A stretch of DNA of 19,183 bases from CAZEAC01 sp964510065 (GTDB lineage: Bacteria > Bdellovibrionota_C > UBA2361 > CAIXSY01): assembly GCA_964510065.1 (NCBI GenBank), contig CAZEAC010000087.1, positions 1 to 19,183 of the forward strand. The letters run 5' to 3'. Position numbers and translations under genes: made by a program. Each line of letters begins with the position of its first letter. Positions within the stretch are counted from its first letter, which is position 1. Under the pieces are notes generated by a model. It was not told where the DNA came from, searched no databases, and was given only the letters and a program-made list of their open reading frames with translations. This document shows, piece by piece, positions 7,213 to 14,685 of the stretch.

Positions 7213-8620
7213 ACGCAGGCTGCGACTTCTCGCTGGGCATCGAAGCATCGTTGGAAAGCAGCCCAAGCAGCCTTTCTGGGAGCACGCCCACAGAACCGGC
7301 ACCTAGGCAAAGTAGGATATCACCACTTTTTACCGTCCGAAGCGCCCGATCCAATGCCTGATCGAGCGAAGCGGCGAATTCCTTTTCGCCATGGTGAATC
7401 GCTTGGAAAAGAGTATCACCGCTAATTCCTTCAATTGGCTTTTGCCCCGCAGAATATATTTCGGTTAAGATCAAATGATCGCAATCAGCAAACGCCTCGA
7501 TAAACTGCGCAAAACAATCACGGGTTCGCGTATAGCGGTGAGGCTGAAAGATAACATGGAATCTACCGGTACGTTCCTTAAATGAGCTTCTTAGCGCGCG
7601 TAACGTCGCGCGAATCTCGGTTGGATGATGACCATAGTCGGTGAAGACCCTCACGCCATTCGCAACTCCACAGAGCTCAATACGACGCCCGACTCCTTCA
7701 AATCGGCTAAGCGCTTCGGCGATGACCGCGGGCTTTACACTAAACTCAAGCCCCACCGCTACCGCAGCAAGCGCGTTCAACGCAAAATGTGCACCATACA
7801 TCGGCAGATCGACATGAAAGAGAAGCTCTTCGCCCCGATACACATCGAAAGAAACTCCAAGCTCGGTCGGTTCAACATTTTCAGCACGCAGCTGCGCGTC
7901 AGGACTGAATCCGTAGGTAACTTTTCTCCCTTTAAAGCGCTCACTGATCTCTCGAACTTTCGGATCATCGATACAGAAAATTGCCAGTCCATAAAATGGC
8001 ACCGAGTGTGCGAACTGCTCAAATGATTGCTCAAGCTCAGAAAGTGAGCTGTACGCATCAAGATGTTCGGCGTCAACATTAGTTATTACGGCAAGTGAAG
8101 GCTTCAAGAGCAGGAAACTTCGATCGCTTTCGTCAGACTCCGCGACTAGAATTTCTCCACGGCCAAGCTTGCCACCAGTGCCAATTGACTTTACTAGGCC
8201 GCCTATTATCACCGTCGGATCCAGACGCGCCGCTTCTAATACGGCGGCGATTAAACTAGTCGTGCTAGTTTTTCCATGAGAACCGGCGACCGCGACACCA
8301 AATCGAAGCCGCATTAACTCAGCTAATACCTCGGCGCGGCGAATCACAGGGATGCCTCGGGCCTTGGCCTCAAGCACCTCGGGATTATCGAGCTGAACCG
8401 CTGACGAGTAAACCAGCGCTGAAGCTGTAGGCGGGAGATTATCGCGATGATGTCCCTCTGTTATTGTTGCGCCGCATTCGGAGAGCCTTTGACATAGTGA
8501 TGAAAGTTTGAGGTCGGAACCAGAAACTCGAAATCCCATTTTGAGAAGGATCTCAGCAATTCCCGACATTCCCGATCCCCCAATTCCGGTGAAATGAAAG
8601 TGAAGTTTGGGGTTATACAT
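7202..8620 (-). CDS. murC: UDP-N-acetylmuramate--L-alanine ligase (MurC)
   Basis: MurC adds L-alanine to UDP-MurNAc at the expense of ATP in the cytoplasm. The protein (472 aa from this start) has the N-terminal UDP-binding motif H-F-T-G-I-G-G-S-G-M-S (9-19), the ATP P-loop G-S-H-G-K-T-S-T (113-120), E-S-D-E-S-D-R-S-F (161-169), T-N-V-D-A-E-H-L-D (180-188), and in the ligase C-domain D-Y-G-H-H-P-T-E and F-Q-P-H-R-Y-T-R-T. The ATG at 8620 puts the glycine motif about ten residues from the N-terminus; an in-frame ATG at 8650 would add ten residues, and neither has a strong ribosome site. It leads an operon with the amidohydrolase and murB, a reduced version of the usual division/cell-wall cluster. 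Confidence 0.96.
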   Translation of the reverse strand: MYNPKLHFHFTGIGGSGMSGIAEILLKMGFRVSGSDLKLSSLCQRLSECGATITEGHHRDNLPPTASALVYSSAVQLDNPEVLEAKARGIPVIRRAEVLAELMRLRFGVAVAGSHGKTSTTSLIAAVLEAARLDPTVIIGGLVKSIGTGGKLGRGEILVAESDESDRSFLLLKPSLAVITNVDAEHLDAYSSLSELEQSFEQFAHSVPFYGLAIFCIDDPKVREISERFKGRKVTYGFSPDAQLRAENVEPTELGVSFDVYRGEELLFHVDLPMYGAHFALNALAAVAVGLEFSVKPAVIAEALSRFEGVGRRIELCGVANGVRVFTDYGHHPTEIRATLRALRSSFKERTGRFHVIFQPHRYTRTRDCFAQFIEAFADCDHLILTEIYSAGQKPIEGISGDTLFQAIHHGEKEFAASLDQALDRALRTVKSGDILLCLGAGSVGVLPERLLGLLSNDASMPSEKSQPAYVQ

Positions 8621-8741
8621 CGTTTGAGAAGGGTAGCAGATCGCTGCCATTCATGCCATGGGTAAGGGGCACGCGAGACGGGCAAGATTTATCCTCCTGC
8701 CCCCTTTTAAAGTCTCAAGCTCCATAATAGATATAGCGGTC

Positions 8742-9428
8742 ATGTCCGATTCGACCCCGCAAGAGCGCTATCTCTTCAAACCTTTTTATGGCTCAAGCCA
8801 TTGGTGGGCCCTTCAGCAGCTTGAAACTCTCCCCGCGACTTCAAAGGTCCTTGATATCGGCGCGGGTCAGGGAGGTATCGGTGCAGCACTCGGTAAAAAG
8901 GGCTGGAAAGATCTAAGCGCCGTGGAGATCGATCCGCGCGCCCACGATCTTCTAAGGTCAATTTATTCTCGGGTAGAAAACGATCTTTCAAAGCTCCCGC
9001 AACAGACTTTTGACGTGGTGTTGCTCCTCGATGTTCTTGAGCACATTCCGAATTGTGAACTTTTTTTTGAAGAAGTTAAAAAACTCTTGAGCCCGAGTGG
9101 CGTTATTCTTATCTCCGTGCCAAATTTCGCGCATTGGAGCGTTCGCATTTCGCTGCTTGCGGGATACCTACCGCTTGCAAATCGCGGGATCCTTGACCGC
9201 ACCCATGTTCAATATTTCAATCGTGCACGATTTACGAAACTCTTGTCGGCGAACGGATTCCGCGTGGAGAACCTCGCTGCATCAATCGCCCCGTTGGAGT
9301 TTGTAGTGCCAAACGCGTTTTACAACAACTCACTCTTCAAGCTTTTCGCCGCAACTCGCTTTCGCCTCGCGCAGATGCTCCCAGGTCTTCTAGGCTATCA
9401 GCATCTTGGTCGGATACGAAAAATCTAA
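8742..9428 (+). CDS. class I SAM-dependent methyltransferase (UbiG/MetW-like)
   Basis: The 228-aa product (from the ATG at 8742) has the SAM-binding motif V-L-D-I-G-A-G-Q-G-G-I-G (37-48), an acidic ribose-binding residue in A-V-E-I-D (60-64) and motif D-V-V-L-L-L-D-V-L-E-H-I-P (91-103). The R-G-I-L-D-R-T-H-V-Q-Y-F segment (148-159) before a C-terminal helix is common in methyltransferases associated with surface glycan or lipid synthesis. The substrate is unknown. An upstream in-frame ATG at 8658 exists, but its leader looks non-coding and would nearly meet the murC start; neither start has a good ribosome site. It is divergent from murC and converges on ilvD with 11 nt between the two stop codons. 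Confidence 0.87.
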   Translation: MSDSTPQERYLFKPFYGSSHWWALQQLETLPATSKVLDIGAGQGGIGAALGKKGWKDLSAVEIDPRAHDLLRSIYSRVENDLSKLPQQTFDVVLLLDVLEHIPNCELFFEEVKKLLSPSGVILISVPNFAHWSVRISLLAGYLPLANRGILDRTHVQYFNRARFTKLLSANGFRVENLAASIAPLEFVVPNAFYNNSLFKLFAATRFRLAQMLPGLLGYQHLGRIRKI

Positions 9429-9439
9429 AAACCCGAGCG

Positions 9440-11125
9440 TCAGAACTCGTCAGTAACACAGCCTTGTGAGGCTGACTTCACGTTCTTGATGAACTTCGCC
9501 AAAGTTCCGTTTCGTGCTTTGAAGGGCGGCATTTTCCATTTTTTGCGCCGAGCGCTTAACACTGCATCACTGAGCGCAACAGAGATACTATTGCTCTCCG
9601 CGCTAATGTTAATCATGTCGCCCTCTTCAACAAGAGCAATGGTCCCACCTTCTTGCGCTTCAGGAGTAATATGACCCACAAGAAATCCATGTGATCCCCC
9701 TGAGAACCGACCATCAGTGATGAGCGCCACTTCTTTACCCAACCCCGCTCCCATAATTGCCGCGGTACACGTGAGCATCTCAGGCATACCCGGCCCCCCT
9801 TTTGGACCCTCGTAGCGGATTACCACCACATCGCCACGGTGAATTTTCTTCTGCTCGAGTGCCTTCAACATTAGCTCTTCAGAGTCAAACACTTTCGCGG
9901 GACCACTAAACGAGAGCCCTTCCTTGCCAGTAATTTTAGCGACCGCTCCTTCTGGCGCAAGGTTCCCGCGAAGAATCTGAATATGCGCGCTTTTCTTGAT
10001 TGGCTGATCGAACGGCCAGATTATTTTTTGCTCACTCGAAAGCCCAGGAAGATCACGCAGATTCTGCTCAAGCGTTTTTCCGGTTACAGTAAGACAGTCG
10101 CCATGAAGCAGGCCCTTTTCAAGAAGAACTTTCATCAGTCCAGGAATTCCACCGACCTTGTGCAGATCTTCCATCACATACTTGCCACTCGGCTTTAAGT
10201 CGGCGAGAAACGGCACGCGATCACTTGCTTTTTGAAAATCATCGAGGGCCAAAGGCACGCCGGCCGCCCGCGATATTGCGATGAGGTGCAGCACCGCGTT
10301 TGTCGAACCACCCGTCGCCATAACCACCGCCATCGCATTTTCAAAGGCATGTCTGGTAAGAATATCGCTTGGCTTGATGTCTCTTTCGAGAAGCACTTTA
10401 ATAGCCTGTCCGGCGGCGACACATTCCGCGAGCTTTTTCGGATCTTCTGCCGGAGTACAAGAGCTATAAGGAAGCGAAAGCCCAAGTGCTTCGATCGCGG
10501 CCGCCATGGTGTTGGCCGTGTACATCCCGCCGCAGGCACCCGCTCCAGGGCAGGAATGTGAGACGATCTGCTGACGCGTCTCTTCATCGATCGCACCGCT
10601 AAGATACTCACCATAGCTTTGAAACGCGGACACTACATCGAGCTTCTTTTCTTTCCAGCACCCGGCGCGAATAGTCCCACCATAGACCATAATGGCCGGG
10701 CGATTAACACGCGCGAACGCCATCACACAGCCAGGCATGTTCTTATCGCAACCGGGAACCGCGATAAGACCGTCATACCACTGCGCGCCCATTACGGTCT
10801 CAATAGAATCGGCGATAATTTCACGTGACTGCAGTGAGTAGCACATTCCCTCGGTGCCCATGGAGATGGCATCGCTTACACCGATGGTATTAAAACGCAA
10901 TCCTACAAGACCGGCCTCGCCGACTCCCTCCTTCACCTTCGCCCCCAGGTCCAGAAGATGCATGTTGCAGGTGTTCCCCTCGAACCACACACTACAGATC
11001 CCGACCTGTGCTTTCTTCAGATCATCTTTTGAAAGCCCCGTGCCCATGAGCTGCGCCTGCGAAGCGCCTTGCGATCGCGGCTCAGTGATACGTGAACTAA
11101 ATTTATTCAATTTCGAATCTGTCAT
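9440..11125 (-). CDS. ilvD: dihydroxy-acid dehydratase (IlvD)
   Basis: IlvD dehydrates 2,3-dihydroxy-isovalerate and 2,3-dihydroxy-3-methylvalerate to the keto acids for valine and isoleucine synthesis, using an iron-sulfur cluster. The 561-aa protein (family length) has the three expected Cys ligands: C53 in E-G-N-T-C-N-M-H, C126 in P-G-C-D-K-N-M-P-G and C198 in G-A-C-G-G-M-Y-T-A-N-T-M. G-G-S-T-N-A-V-L-H-L-I-A and D-G-R-F-S-G-G-S-H-G-F are also intact. This cysteine set fits the [2Fe-2S]-containing subgroup. The ATG at 11125 follows the stop of the upstream DUF2905-like gene by one base; a reading frame continuing to 11161 would overlap that gene. Its end converges on the methyltransferase. 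Confidence 0.97.
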   Translation of the reverse strand: MTDSKLNKFSSRITEPRSQGASQAQLMGTGLSKDDLKKAQVGICSVWFEGNTCNMHLLDLGAKVKEGVGEAGLVGLRFNTIGVSDAISMGTEGMCYSLQSREIIADSIETVMGAQWYDGLIAVPGCDKNMPGCVMAFARVNRPAIMVYGGTIRAGCWKEKKLDVVSAFQSYGEYLSGAIDEETRQQIVSHSCPGAGACGGMYTANTMAAAIEALGLSLPYSSCTPAEDPKKLAECVAAGQAIKVLLERDIKPSDILTRHAFENAMAVVMATGGSTNAVLHLIAISRAAGVPLALDDFQKASDRVPFLADLKPSGKYVMEDLHKVGGIPGLMKVLLEKGLLHGDCLTVTGKTLEQNLRDLPGLSSEQKIIWPFDQPIKKSAHIQILRGNLAPEGAVAKITGKEGLSFSGPAKVFDSEELMLKALEQKKIHRGDVVVIRYEGPKGGPGMPEMLTCTAAIMGAGLGKEVALITDGRFSGGSHGFLVGHITPEAQEGGTIALVEEGDMINISAESNSISVALSDAVLSARRKKWKMPPFKARNGTLAKFIKNVKSASQGCVTDEF

Positions 11126-11126
11126 C

Positions 11127-11357
11127 TCAATATTCCGGAGGGAAAAGCTTATACAGTACACGCACGCCGATACTCGTAATTATACTCACGATGATCATCG
11201 AAGTAATTGGAATAAAGAGCGAGCCCTTTTCGCCCTGCACGCGAATATCACCGGGAAGCTTTCCAAACCACGTCAGCGCTCCTGGGAACACATTCACCAC
11301 AGCCCCGACAAGTATCAAAAAAATTCCAAAATATATTAAGGCTCTGCTCCAATCCAT
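11127..11357 (-). CDS. DUF2905-like small membrane protein
   Basis: This 76-aa protein has two transmembrane helices (about 6-26 and 47-68) joined by a loop with W-F-G-K-L-P-G-D-I-R-V-Q-G-E, the typical signature of the DUF2905 family. Its function is unknown. The stop codon is separated from the ilvD start by a single base, so it is likely co-transcribed with ilvD and perhaps co-translated. There is no obvious ribosome site before its ATG. Confidence 0.88.
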   Translation of the reverse strand: MDWSRALIYFGIFLILVGAVVNVFPGALTWFGKLPGDIRVQGEKGSLFIPITSMIIVSIITSIGVRVLYKLFPPEY

Positions 11358-11417
11358 GATCGCGAAAACTATACCCTATCAATAATTGATCGGGCAAATC
11401 CAGAGGTTCCTCCACGG

Positions 11418-11996
11418 TCAGAACTTCTCGCCGCTCATAAAGCGTTCATACTCGACGACCTGCCGTTTTGTCGAGATGACCATTGAACGACCGCGAATTC
11501 TCCTGAGCACACCAACATATTGCTCGATACTTTTCGCTTTTGACGTACGAGGATCAAAATCATGCGGATTCCCAATTTTCTTGGCCAAGTAGTGCGCGAA
11601 AGTATACGCATCGTGCGATCGACCAAAACTCTCGATTGCGGAAACTATCGCGGCGGGGTTGTATTCTTGAAGCACAAACAGCGCCAACATACTCCATCCG
11701 AACAAAAATCTCTGTTGCTGCCTAAGCGCAATAATCTCGAGCTGCAGGGCGAATGTCGCTTTCGGAACACTTCGAAGCCCCTTCATCTCAAGTGGATTCT
11801 GCACTTCGCCATCGACAAGCCACAGCTTATGTTCACGGCCATGTAAGCCCGGATCGAGAAGCAGAATGTCGAGCTTCCCCAAATCGACAACATGAGAGGC
11901 CAGGTGCGGATGTCTGGGCGAAAGCTTTCGACGCAGCTCGGTAAATGAGCTCTCACGATCAAAGTTCGAGTCCGGATTGGATATCAACGCGACCAT
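11418..11996 (-). CDS. hypothetical 192-aa protein
   Basis: I do not recognise this protein. It begins with V-A-L-I-S-N-P-D-S-N, followed by a region with H-V-V-D-L-G-K-L-D-I-L-L-L-D (about 35-48), then a helical stretch with a moderately hydrophobic segment (F-L-F-G-W-S-M-L-A-L-F-V-L, about 97-109), and a basic C-terminus (R-R-I-R-G-R). The ATG is preceded by GAGGTG at good spacing, which supports expression and this start. It runs in the same direction as the DUF2905-ilvD pair, with 60 nt between. No signal peptide or catalytic motif is evident. Confidence 0.7.
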   Translation of the reverse strand: MVALISNPDSNFDRESSFTELRRKLSPRHPHLASHVVDLGKLDILLLDPGLHGREHKLWLVDGEVQNPLEMKGLRSVPKATFALQLEIIALRQQQRFLFGWSMLALFVLQEYNPAAIVSAIESFGRSHDAYTFAHYLAKKIGNPHDFDPRTSKAKSIEQYVGVLRRIRGRSMVISTKRQVVEYERFMSGEKF

Positions 11997-12041
11997 AACA
12001 ACACCTCACAGGAAGTAGTGACTATAGAGCAGAGTGCGCTG

Positions 12042-12195
12042 CTAGTACTCTGTAACAAAAGTAACTTTTCCTTCCCTCAGCTCCCCCTCTGTGCTCTCCG
12101 TGACTCTGTGGTTTATTTTACATGCAAAAAAACCACAGAGTCACGGAGAGCACAGAGGGGAGAAGAGTCGGAAAACTTATGTTACAGAGTACTAG
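12042..12195. repeat. CTAG-ended palindromic element, copy 1 (MITE/REP-like)
   Basis: The element is a near-complete palindrome. The outer ends are perfect inverted repeats of GCTAGTACTCTGTAAC (12041-12056 against 12181-12196). The inner arms (12084-12114 and 12130-12160) are 31-bp perfect inverted repeats with a 15-nt loop, and carry the core CCACAGAGTCACGGAGAGC. The second copy at 15795-15952 has the same plan and nearly the same length. Core sequences of this kind recur in many bacterial genomes as dispersed repeats; calling it mobile is inference from the two copies and the shared CTAG ends. Confidence 0.85.
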
Positions 12196-12318
12196 CTCCG
12201 TAAGATACAATAAACATCCCAAGCTACTGCGGCACATTGTGAGCTCGGAGGTGTCAACAAAGGCCACGAGAAACCCCAGAGAAGCTTTCACTTCCAGGCG
12301 CATTAACGAATATTGCTA

Positions 12319-12333
12319 AATACTTGAAGTATT
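12319..12333. promoter_or_regulatory. perfect 15-bp dyad, possible operator
   Basis: AATACTT-G-AAGTATT is a perfect dyad about 40 bp upstream of the TATAAT box of the small membrane protein gene. It has the size and symmetry of a repressor or activator site; there is no evidence for a specific regulator. Confidence 0.35.
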
Positions 12334-12373
12334 GCCTGCTTACGCGCTCCTTTATTAAGGGCCGGAAAACCTT

Positions 12374-12379
12374 TATAAT
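12374..12379 (+). promoter_or_regulatory. candidate -10 box of the small membrane protein gene
   Basis: A perfect TATAAT lies in AT-rich DNA about 98 bp before the ATG at 12477. At 17-bp spacing the -35 position reads TTTATT, which is weak, so the promoter may need an activator. The resulting leader would be about 90 nt and include the hairpin at 12415-12450. Confidence 0.45.
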
Positions 12380-12414
12380 TAATAAAATTGCATCTGGGTA
12401 GAAGGTTACAAGTC

Positions 12415-12450
12415 GCACCAGAGAGGAGCTCTTCTGTTCCTCCCTGGTGC
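12415..12450 (+). promoter_or_regulatory. leader hairpin upstream of the small membrane protein gene
   Basis: GCACCAGAGAGG (12415-12426) pairs with CCTCCCTGGTGC (12439-12450), a 12-bp stem with one mismatch and a 12-nt loop. It carries a GGAG in its 5' arm and ends 26 nt before the ATG. There is no T-run, so it is not a standard terminator; it may stabilise the messenger or affect translation. Confidence 0.45.
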
Positions 12451-12476
12451 AACGGATGTTGTGCCAAGGTTAACCT

Positions 12477-12719
12477 ATGAACAACAATCAAAATCAAGTC
12501 GGAGGGAACTTCAGTGCGAGTAGTGGGACCAGCGTATTTGCTGGGACACTACTGTTTATTGTCGGAGGATTCTTCGGAATCATGACGGCAGCGCTGGTGG
12601 CTATCGGAATCTGCAAGCTCCTCGGCGCTGGGGAGGAAGTGCAGAAACATGTCGCCGCTGGCTTGGTCGTAGTCGCGGGTGGTGTCTACGGATTCATCGC
12701 GGCGTTGCGGTGGCGCTAG
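12477..12719 (+). CDS. small two-helix membrane protein
   Basis: This 80-aa protein starts with an Asn/Gln/Gly/Ser-rich tail (1-18), followed by a glycine-rich membrane helix (about 21-47) and a second one (about 58-76), ending in R-W-R. It has no recognised family. Its standalone arrangement (candidate -10 box, leader hairpin, AAGG ribosome site 8 nt before the ATG, strong terminator directly downstream) argues that it is a real monocistronic gene. Gly-rich helices suggest oligomer packing in the membrane; function is unknown. Confidence 0.75.
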   Translation: MNNNQNQVGGNFSASSGTSVFAGTLLFIVGGFFGIMTAALVAIGICKLLGAGEEVQKHVAAGLVVVAGGVYGFIAALRWR

Positions 12720-12727
12720 GTTTTCAA

Positions 12728-12779
12728 CGATACCGCCTCGACGGATTCAATCCTCGAGGCGGTATCGGGTCTTTTTTTT
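12728..12779 (+). terminator. rho-independent terminator
   Basis: CGATACCGCCTCGA (12728-12741) pairs perfectly with TCGAGGCGGTATCG (12754-12767), giving a 14-bp stem with a 12-nt loop, followed by GGTC and eight T residues. It lies 9 nt after the stop codon of the small membrane protein gene. Confidence 0.93.
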
Positions 12780-12875
12780 CACCCATCCGTTGCCCAACAA
12801 ATCATTATGTCTTTTAGTCCAGCGTGGTTACTCGCATGCACCCTGCGCACTACTATTTCTCAACTCACTCTTTAA

Positions 12876-13337
12876 TTACGGAGGTGAGCAGTCACCTACT
12901 TTAATAGCTGTCGACCGCGTAACGTGAGACGTAGGAAAGGAGAATCTTGAAAACAAATCACGAAGGACGCTCCGAGGCGGTTTTTCGAAATGCTCCCATT
13001 GAAGATCGTCTAACCTTTTTAGGTAACGATGCACCGAAGAAAGAAGCTTTGAATCAGGCTCAAAGCCGAGCGCGATAGCCTGTCGTATAGTTCCCAGAAT
13101 CTGAGATGCCCCTTCCCCGCCGCGATATCGGGAGCCATAGCACTCAACGACTTTTTGAAAATCCCAGCTCAACACCCGAAGGTGCCGACAAAAGTCACTC
13201 TGAGTTTCCTGATCTCTCGGGTTTAAGGTTACCCTCGCACACGCACGAAACATTTCGCGCGAAAGGCTCTCAAATACCGCGCACACCGGAAGTTTCAATG
13301 GCGAACGACGCTGTACTGATAGATTAGAACTACTCAT
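12876..13337 (-). CDS. hypothetical 153-aa protein
   Basis: I do not recognise this protein. It is mostly helical, Arg- and Ser-rich, with V-C-A-V-F-E-S-L-S-R-E-M-F-R-A-C-A-R-V near the N-terminus, L-S-W-D-F-Q-K-V-V-E-C-Y about residues 55-66 and a further helix around L-L-S-S-V-H-R-Y-L-K-R-L. There is no signal peptide or membrane segment. The ATG at 13337 lacks a visible ribosome site. It faces the convergent small membrane protein gene across the terminator. The composition looks protein-like, but without a known family it could still be a degraded gene. Confidence 0.55.
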   Translation of the reverse strand: MSSSNLSVQRRSPLKLPVCAVFESLSREMFRACARVTLNPRDQETQSDFCRHLRVLSWDFQKVVECYGSRYRGGEGASQILGTIRQAIALGFEPDSKLLSSVHRYLKRLDDLQWEHFEKPPRSVLRDLFSRFSFPTSHVTRSTAIKVGDCSPP

Positions 13338-13398
13338 AGTAAAAGCAGGAGTTTAGTGATGCGAATTACGGGAAGCAAGCTTTTTTCGCATATGAAGG

Positions 13399-13767
13399 CT
13401 ACTTTTCTAATAACGACCGCCATTCGTCTTTTTTGAAACCTACGAGGCCGCCGTTTTCAGTTAACAAAAATGGGCGTTTTACAAGCTTGCCATTCACGAC
13501 AAGGAGATTGAGCGCTTCGTCAACGCTGATCTTCTCGATCTTGCTACTCATTCCTAGCTCGCGATACTGCATGCCAGAGGTATTAAACAGCCGTCTAAGT
13601 TCGCCACCGCAATATCCAAGCATTTTGATTAATTCTTTTTTTGACGGTGGGTTTTCACTGATGTCAATTTTTTTATAGGGGATATCGAGACCGTCCAAAA
13701 ACTTGAGCGCTGCTTTACAGGTAGAACATTTAGGATACTCGTAAATGGTTGTCTTCCTCTCTGACAT
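13399..13767 (-). CDS. ArsC/Spx-family thioredoxin-fold protein
   Basis: This 122-aa protein has the ArsC/Spx fold: Y-P-K-C14-S-T-C17 after the first strand, then D-I-P-Y-K-K-I-D-I-S-E-N-P-P-S, R-R-L-F-N-T-S-G (59-66), V-K-R-P-F-L (96-101) and G-F-K-x-D-E-W at the end. The C-x-x-C pair and N-T-S-G motif place it with YffB/YusI-type or Spx-like relatives rather than proven arsenate reductases. It probably acts as a cytoplasmic thiol redox protein; the partner is unknown. The ATG at 13767 has an AGGAG site six bases upstream, which decides the start over an in-frame extension to 13797. No arsenic genes lie nearby. Confidence 0.88.
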   Translation of the reverse strand: MSERKTTIYEYPKCSTCKAALKFLDGLDIPYKKIDISENPPSKKELIKMLGYCGGELRRLFNTSGMQYRELGMSSKIEKISVDEALNLLVVNGKLVKRPFLLTENGGLVGFKKDEWRSLLEK

Positions 13768-13898
13768 AGCGCGCTCCTGATCAATCAAACACAACACCGA
13801 CTTAAGTTCTTTTCTTCCCTGTTGAAGCTTCTTTGCTCTCTAATCTCAGTGATGCCCTCCCCGACGCTAATGTTCGCACCGGGGCAGCCGCGAATGGG

Positions 13899-13914
13899 CC
13901 TAATCAAGATTAGG
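13899..13914. repeat. short perfect inverted repeat
   Basis: CCTAATC-AA-GATTAGG forms a 7-bp dyad in the 217-nt gap between the ArsC-like gene and the small membrane protein gene. It could be an operator or chance; no promoter boxes are clearly linked to it. Confidence 0.25.
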
Positions 13915-13984
13915 AAGGGAGAGTGGTAAGCAAAAATCCAAATCTCCCAACGTGCAATCATCAGCGTGATGACTTTTCGAAGAG

Positions 13985-14290
13985 TTACACCGCCGCTGGC
14001 ATGCGCGGCGACTGAAGCTGCTTATCGAAACGCCAGACCAGGTAGCCAAGAGCCACGGTGAGTGAAACATACAACAGATCAAACACAAACCGGTTGGAGC
14101 CTTGCACAAGCGTACGGAAATTTGCTCTTTCAAGTACCCACGCTACATAGGTCTGTTCTGGACCCAGCATAATAAGGCTTGCGAGAGCCATGGGGATTAC
14201 ACCCAGCGTCACAGCCAAAAGTAGTGCTACCAAGGTCTTCAACATCCCAAAGTAGCGCCGAAGGTTCTCTTTCGAGAAGGAGGATACCAC
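13985..14290 (-). CDS. hypothetical two-helix membrane protein
   Basis: From a GTG start this would be a 101-aa protein with membrane segments at about residues 16-43 (M-L-K-T-L-V-A-L-L-L-A-V-T-L-G) and 69-87 (F-D-L-L-Y-V-S-L-T-V-A-L-G-Y-L-V). The loop between them is polar (Y-V-A-W-V-L-E-R-A-N-F) and the tail is basic. No family is recognised. An in-frame ATG at 14245 would remove the first 15 residues and start just before the first membrane helix; neither start has a strong ribosome site. The clear two-helix pattern makes a real gene likely. Confidence 0.6.
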   Translation of the reverse strand: MVSSFSKENLRRYFGMLKTLVALLLAVTLGVIPMALASLIMLGPEQTYVAWVLERANFRTLVQGSNRFVFDLLYVSLTVALGYLVWRFDKQLQSPRMPAAV

Positions 14291-14685
14291 TCTTCCCGTA
14301 TTCGCTTCGTAAGGACCTAAGCCTGACCGTAACAGATTGGCTCCTCAACGGACAATGGCATTCGTCCGTCCCATTGACTACCCCCTGTACTATGTTAGGC
14401 TCCCCAGCATCTTTATCGAAGGCTCCTATACTAGCGCAAAGTAGTTCACCGTAGGAATAATTCAACGCGACCTACACCAGCGCAAAAACCTAGGGAAGCA
14501 GCTCTTTTTATTTGTGGTTACGTGCAGGTGCATCGCCTGGGGCAGCTGTCTGAAGCTCGCACCCGCTGCCGCTTCGGGCAGCTGCTCTCGGCAACAATAC
14601 CATCGAGAGGCGGAGCCGTGTTCAGGAACAAACAGTCTCATCACTTGGATGATGAGCGCACGGGTCCACAGCATGCAAACATACC
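14291..14685. other. intergenic region without a recognised gene
   Basis: I see no convincing gene in this stretch. Open frames here on either strand have low-quality composition. It holds two near-identical GGGCAGCTG segments and a small GC-rich hairpin (GCTGCC-GCTTCG-GGCAGC, about 14567-14584). A TTGACT at about 14374 has no -10 at proper spacing. The serpin-like gene begins at the end of the region without a clear ribosome site, so its promoter or true start may lie here. Confidence 0.5.

Larger units (their letters stand above)
11997..12476. other. intergenic region with palindromic element and promoter/leader of next gene
   Basis: This stretch holds no convincing coding region. It contains a 154-bp CTAG-ended palindromic element (12042-12195), a 15-bp perfect dyad (12319-12333), a TATAAT box (12374-12379) and a leader hairpin (12415-12450) before the small membrane protein gene. 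Short open frames across the palindrome arms on both strands are by-products of the repeat. Confidence 0.8.

Noticed and set aside
7212..7302. Longer N-terminus for the amidohydrolase
   Set aside because: The extra 30 residues are Cys/Arg-rich, lie inside murC and would push H-x-H unusually far from the start.
12118..12319. Short open frames on both strands across the first palindromic element
   Set aside because: They arise from the inverted repeat itself and have no ribosome site or protein-like composition.
13399..13767. True arsenate reductase of an arsenic resistance operon
   Set aside because: The C-x-x-C and N-T-S-G motifs point to the Spx/YffB/YusI side of the family and no arsenic transporter or regulator is nearby.
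13900..14133. Cys-rich 77-aa frame on the minus strand
   Set aside because: It overlaps the two-helix membrane protein frame, which has the better composition and clear membrane segments.
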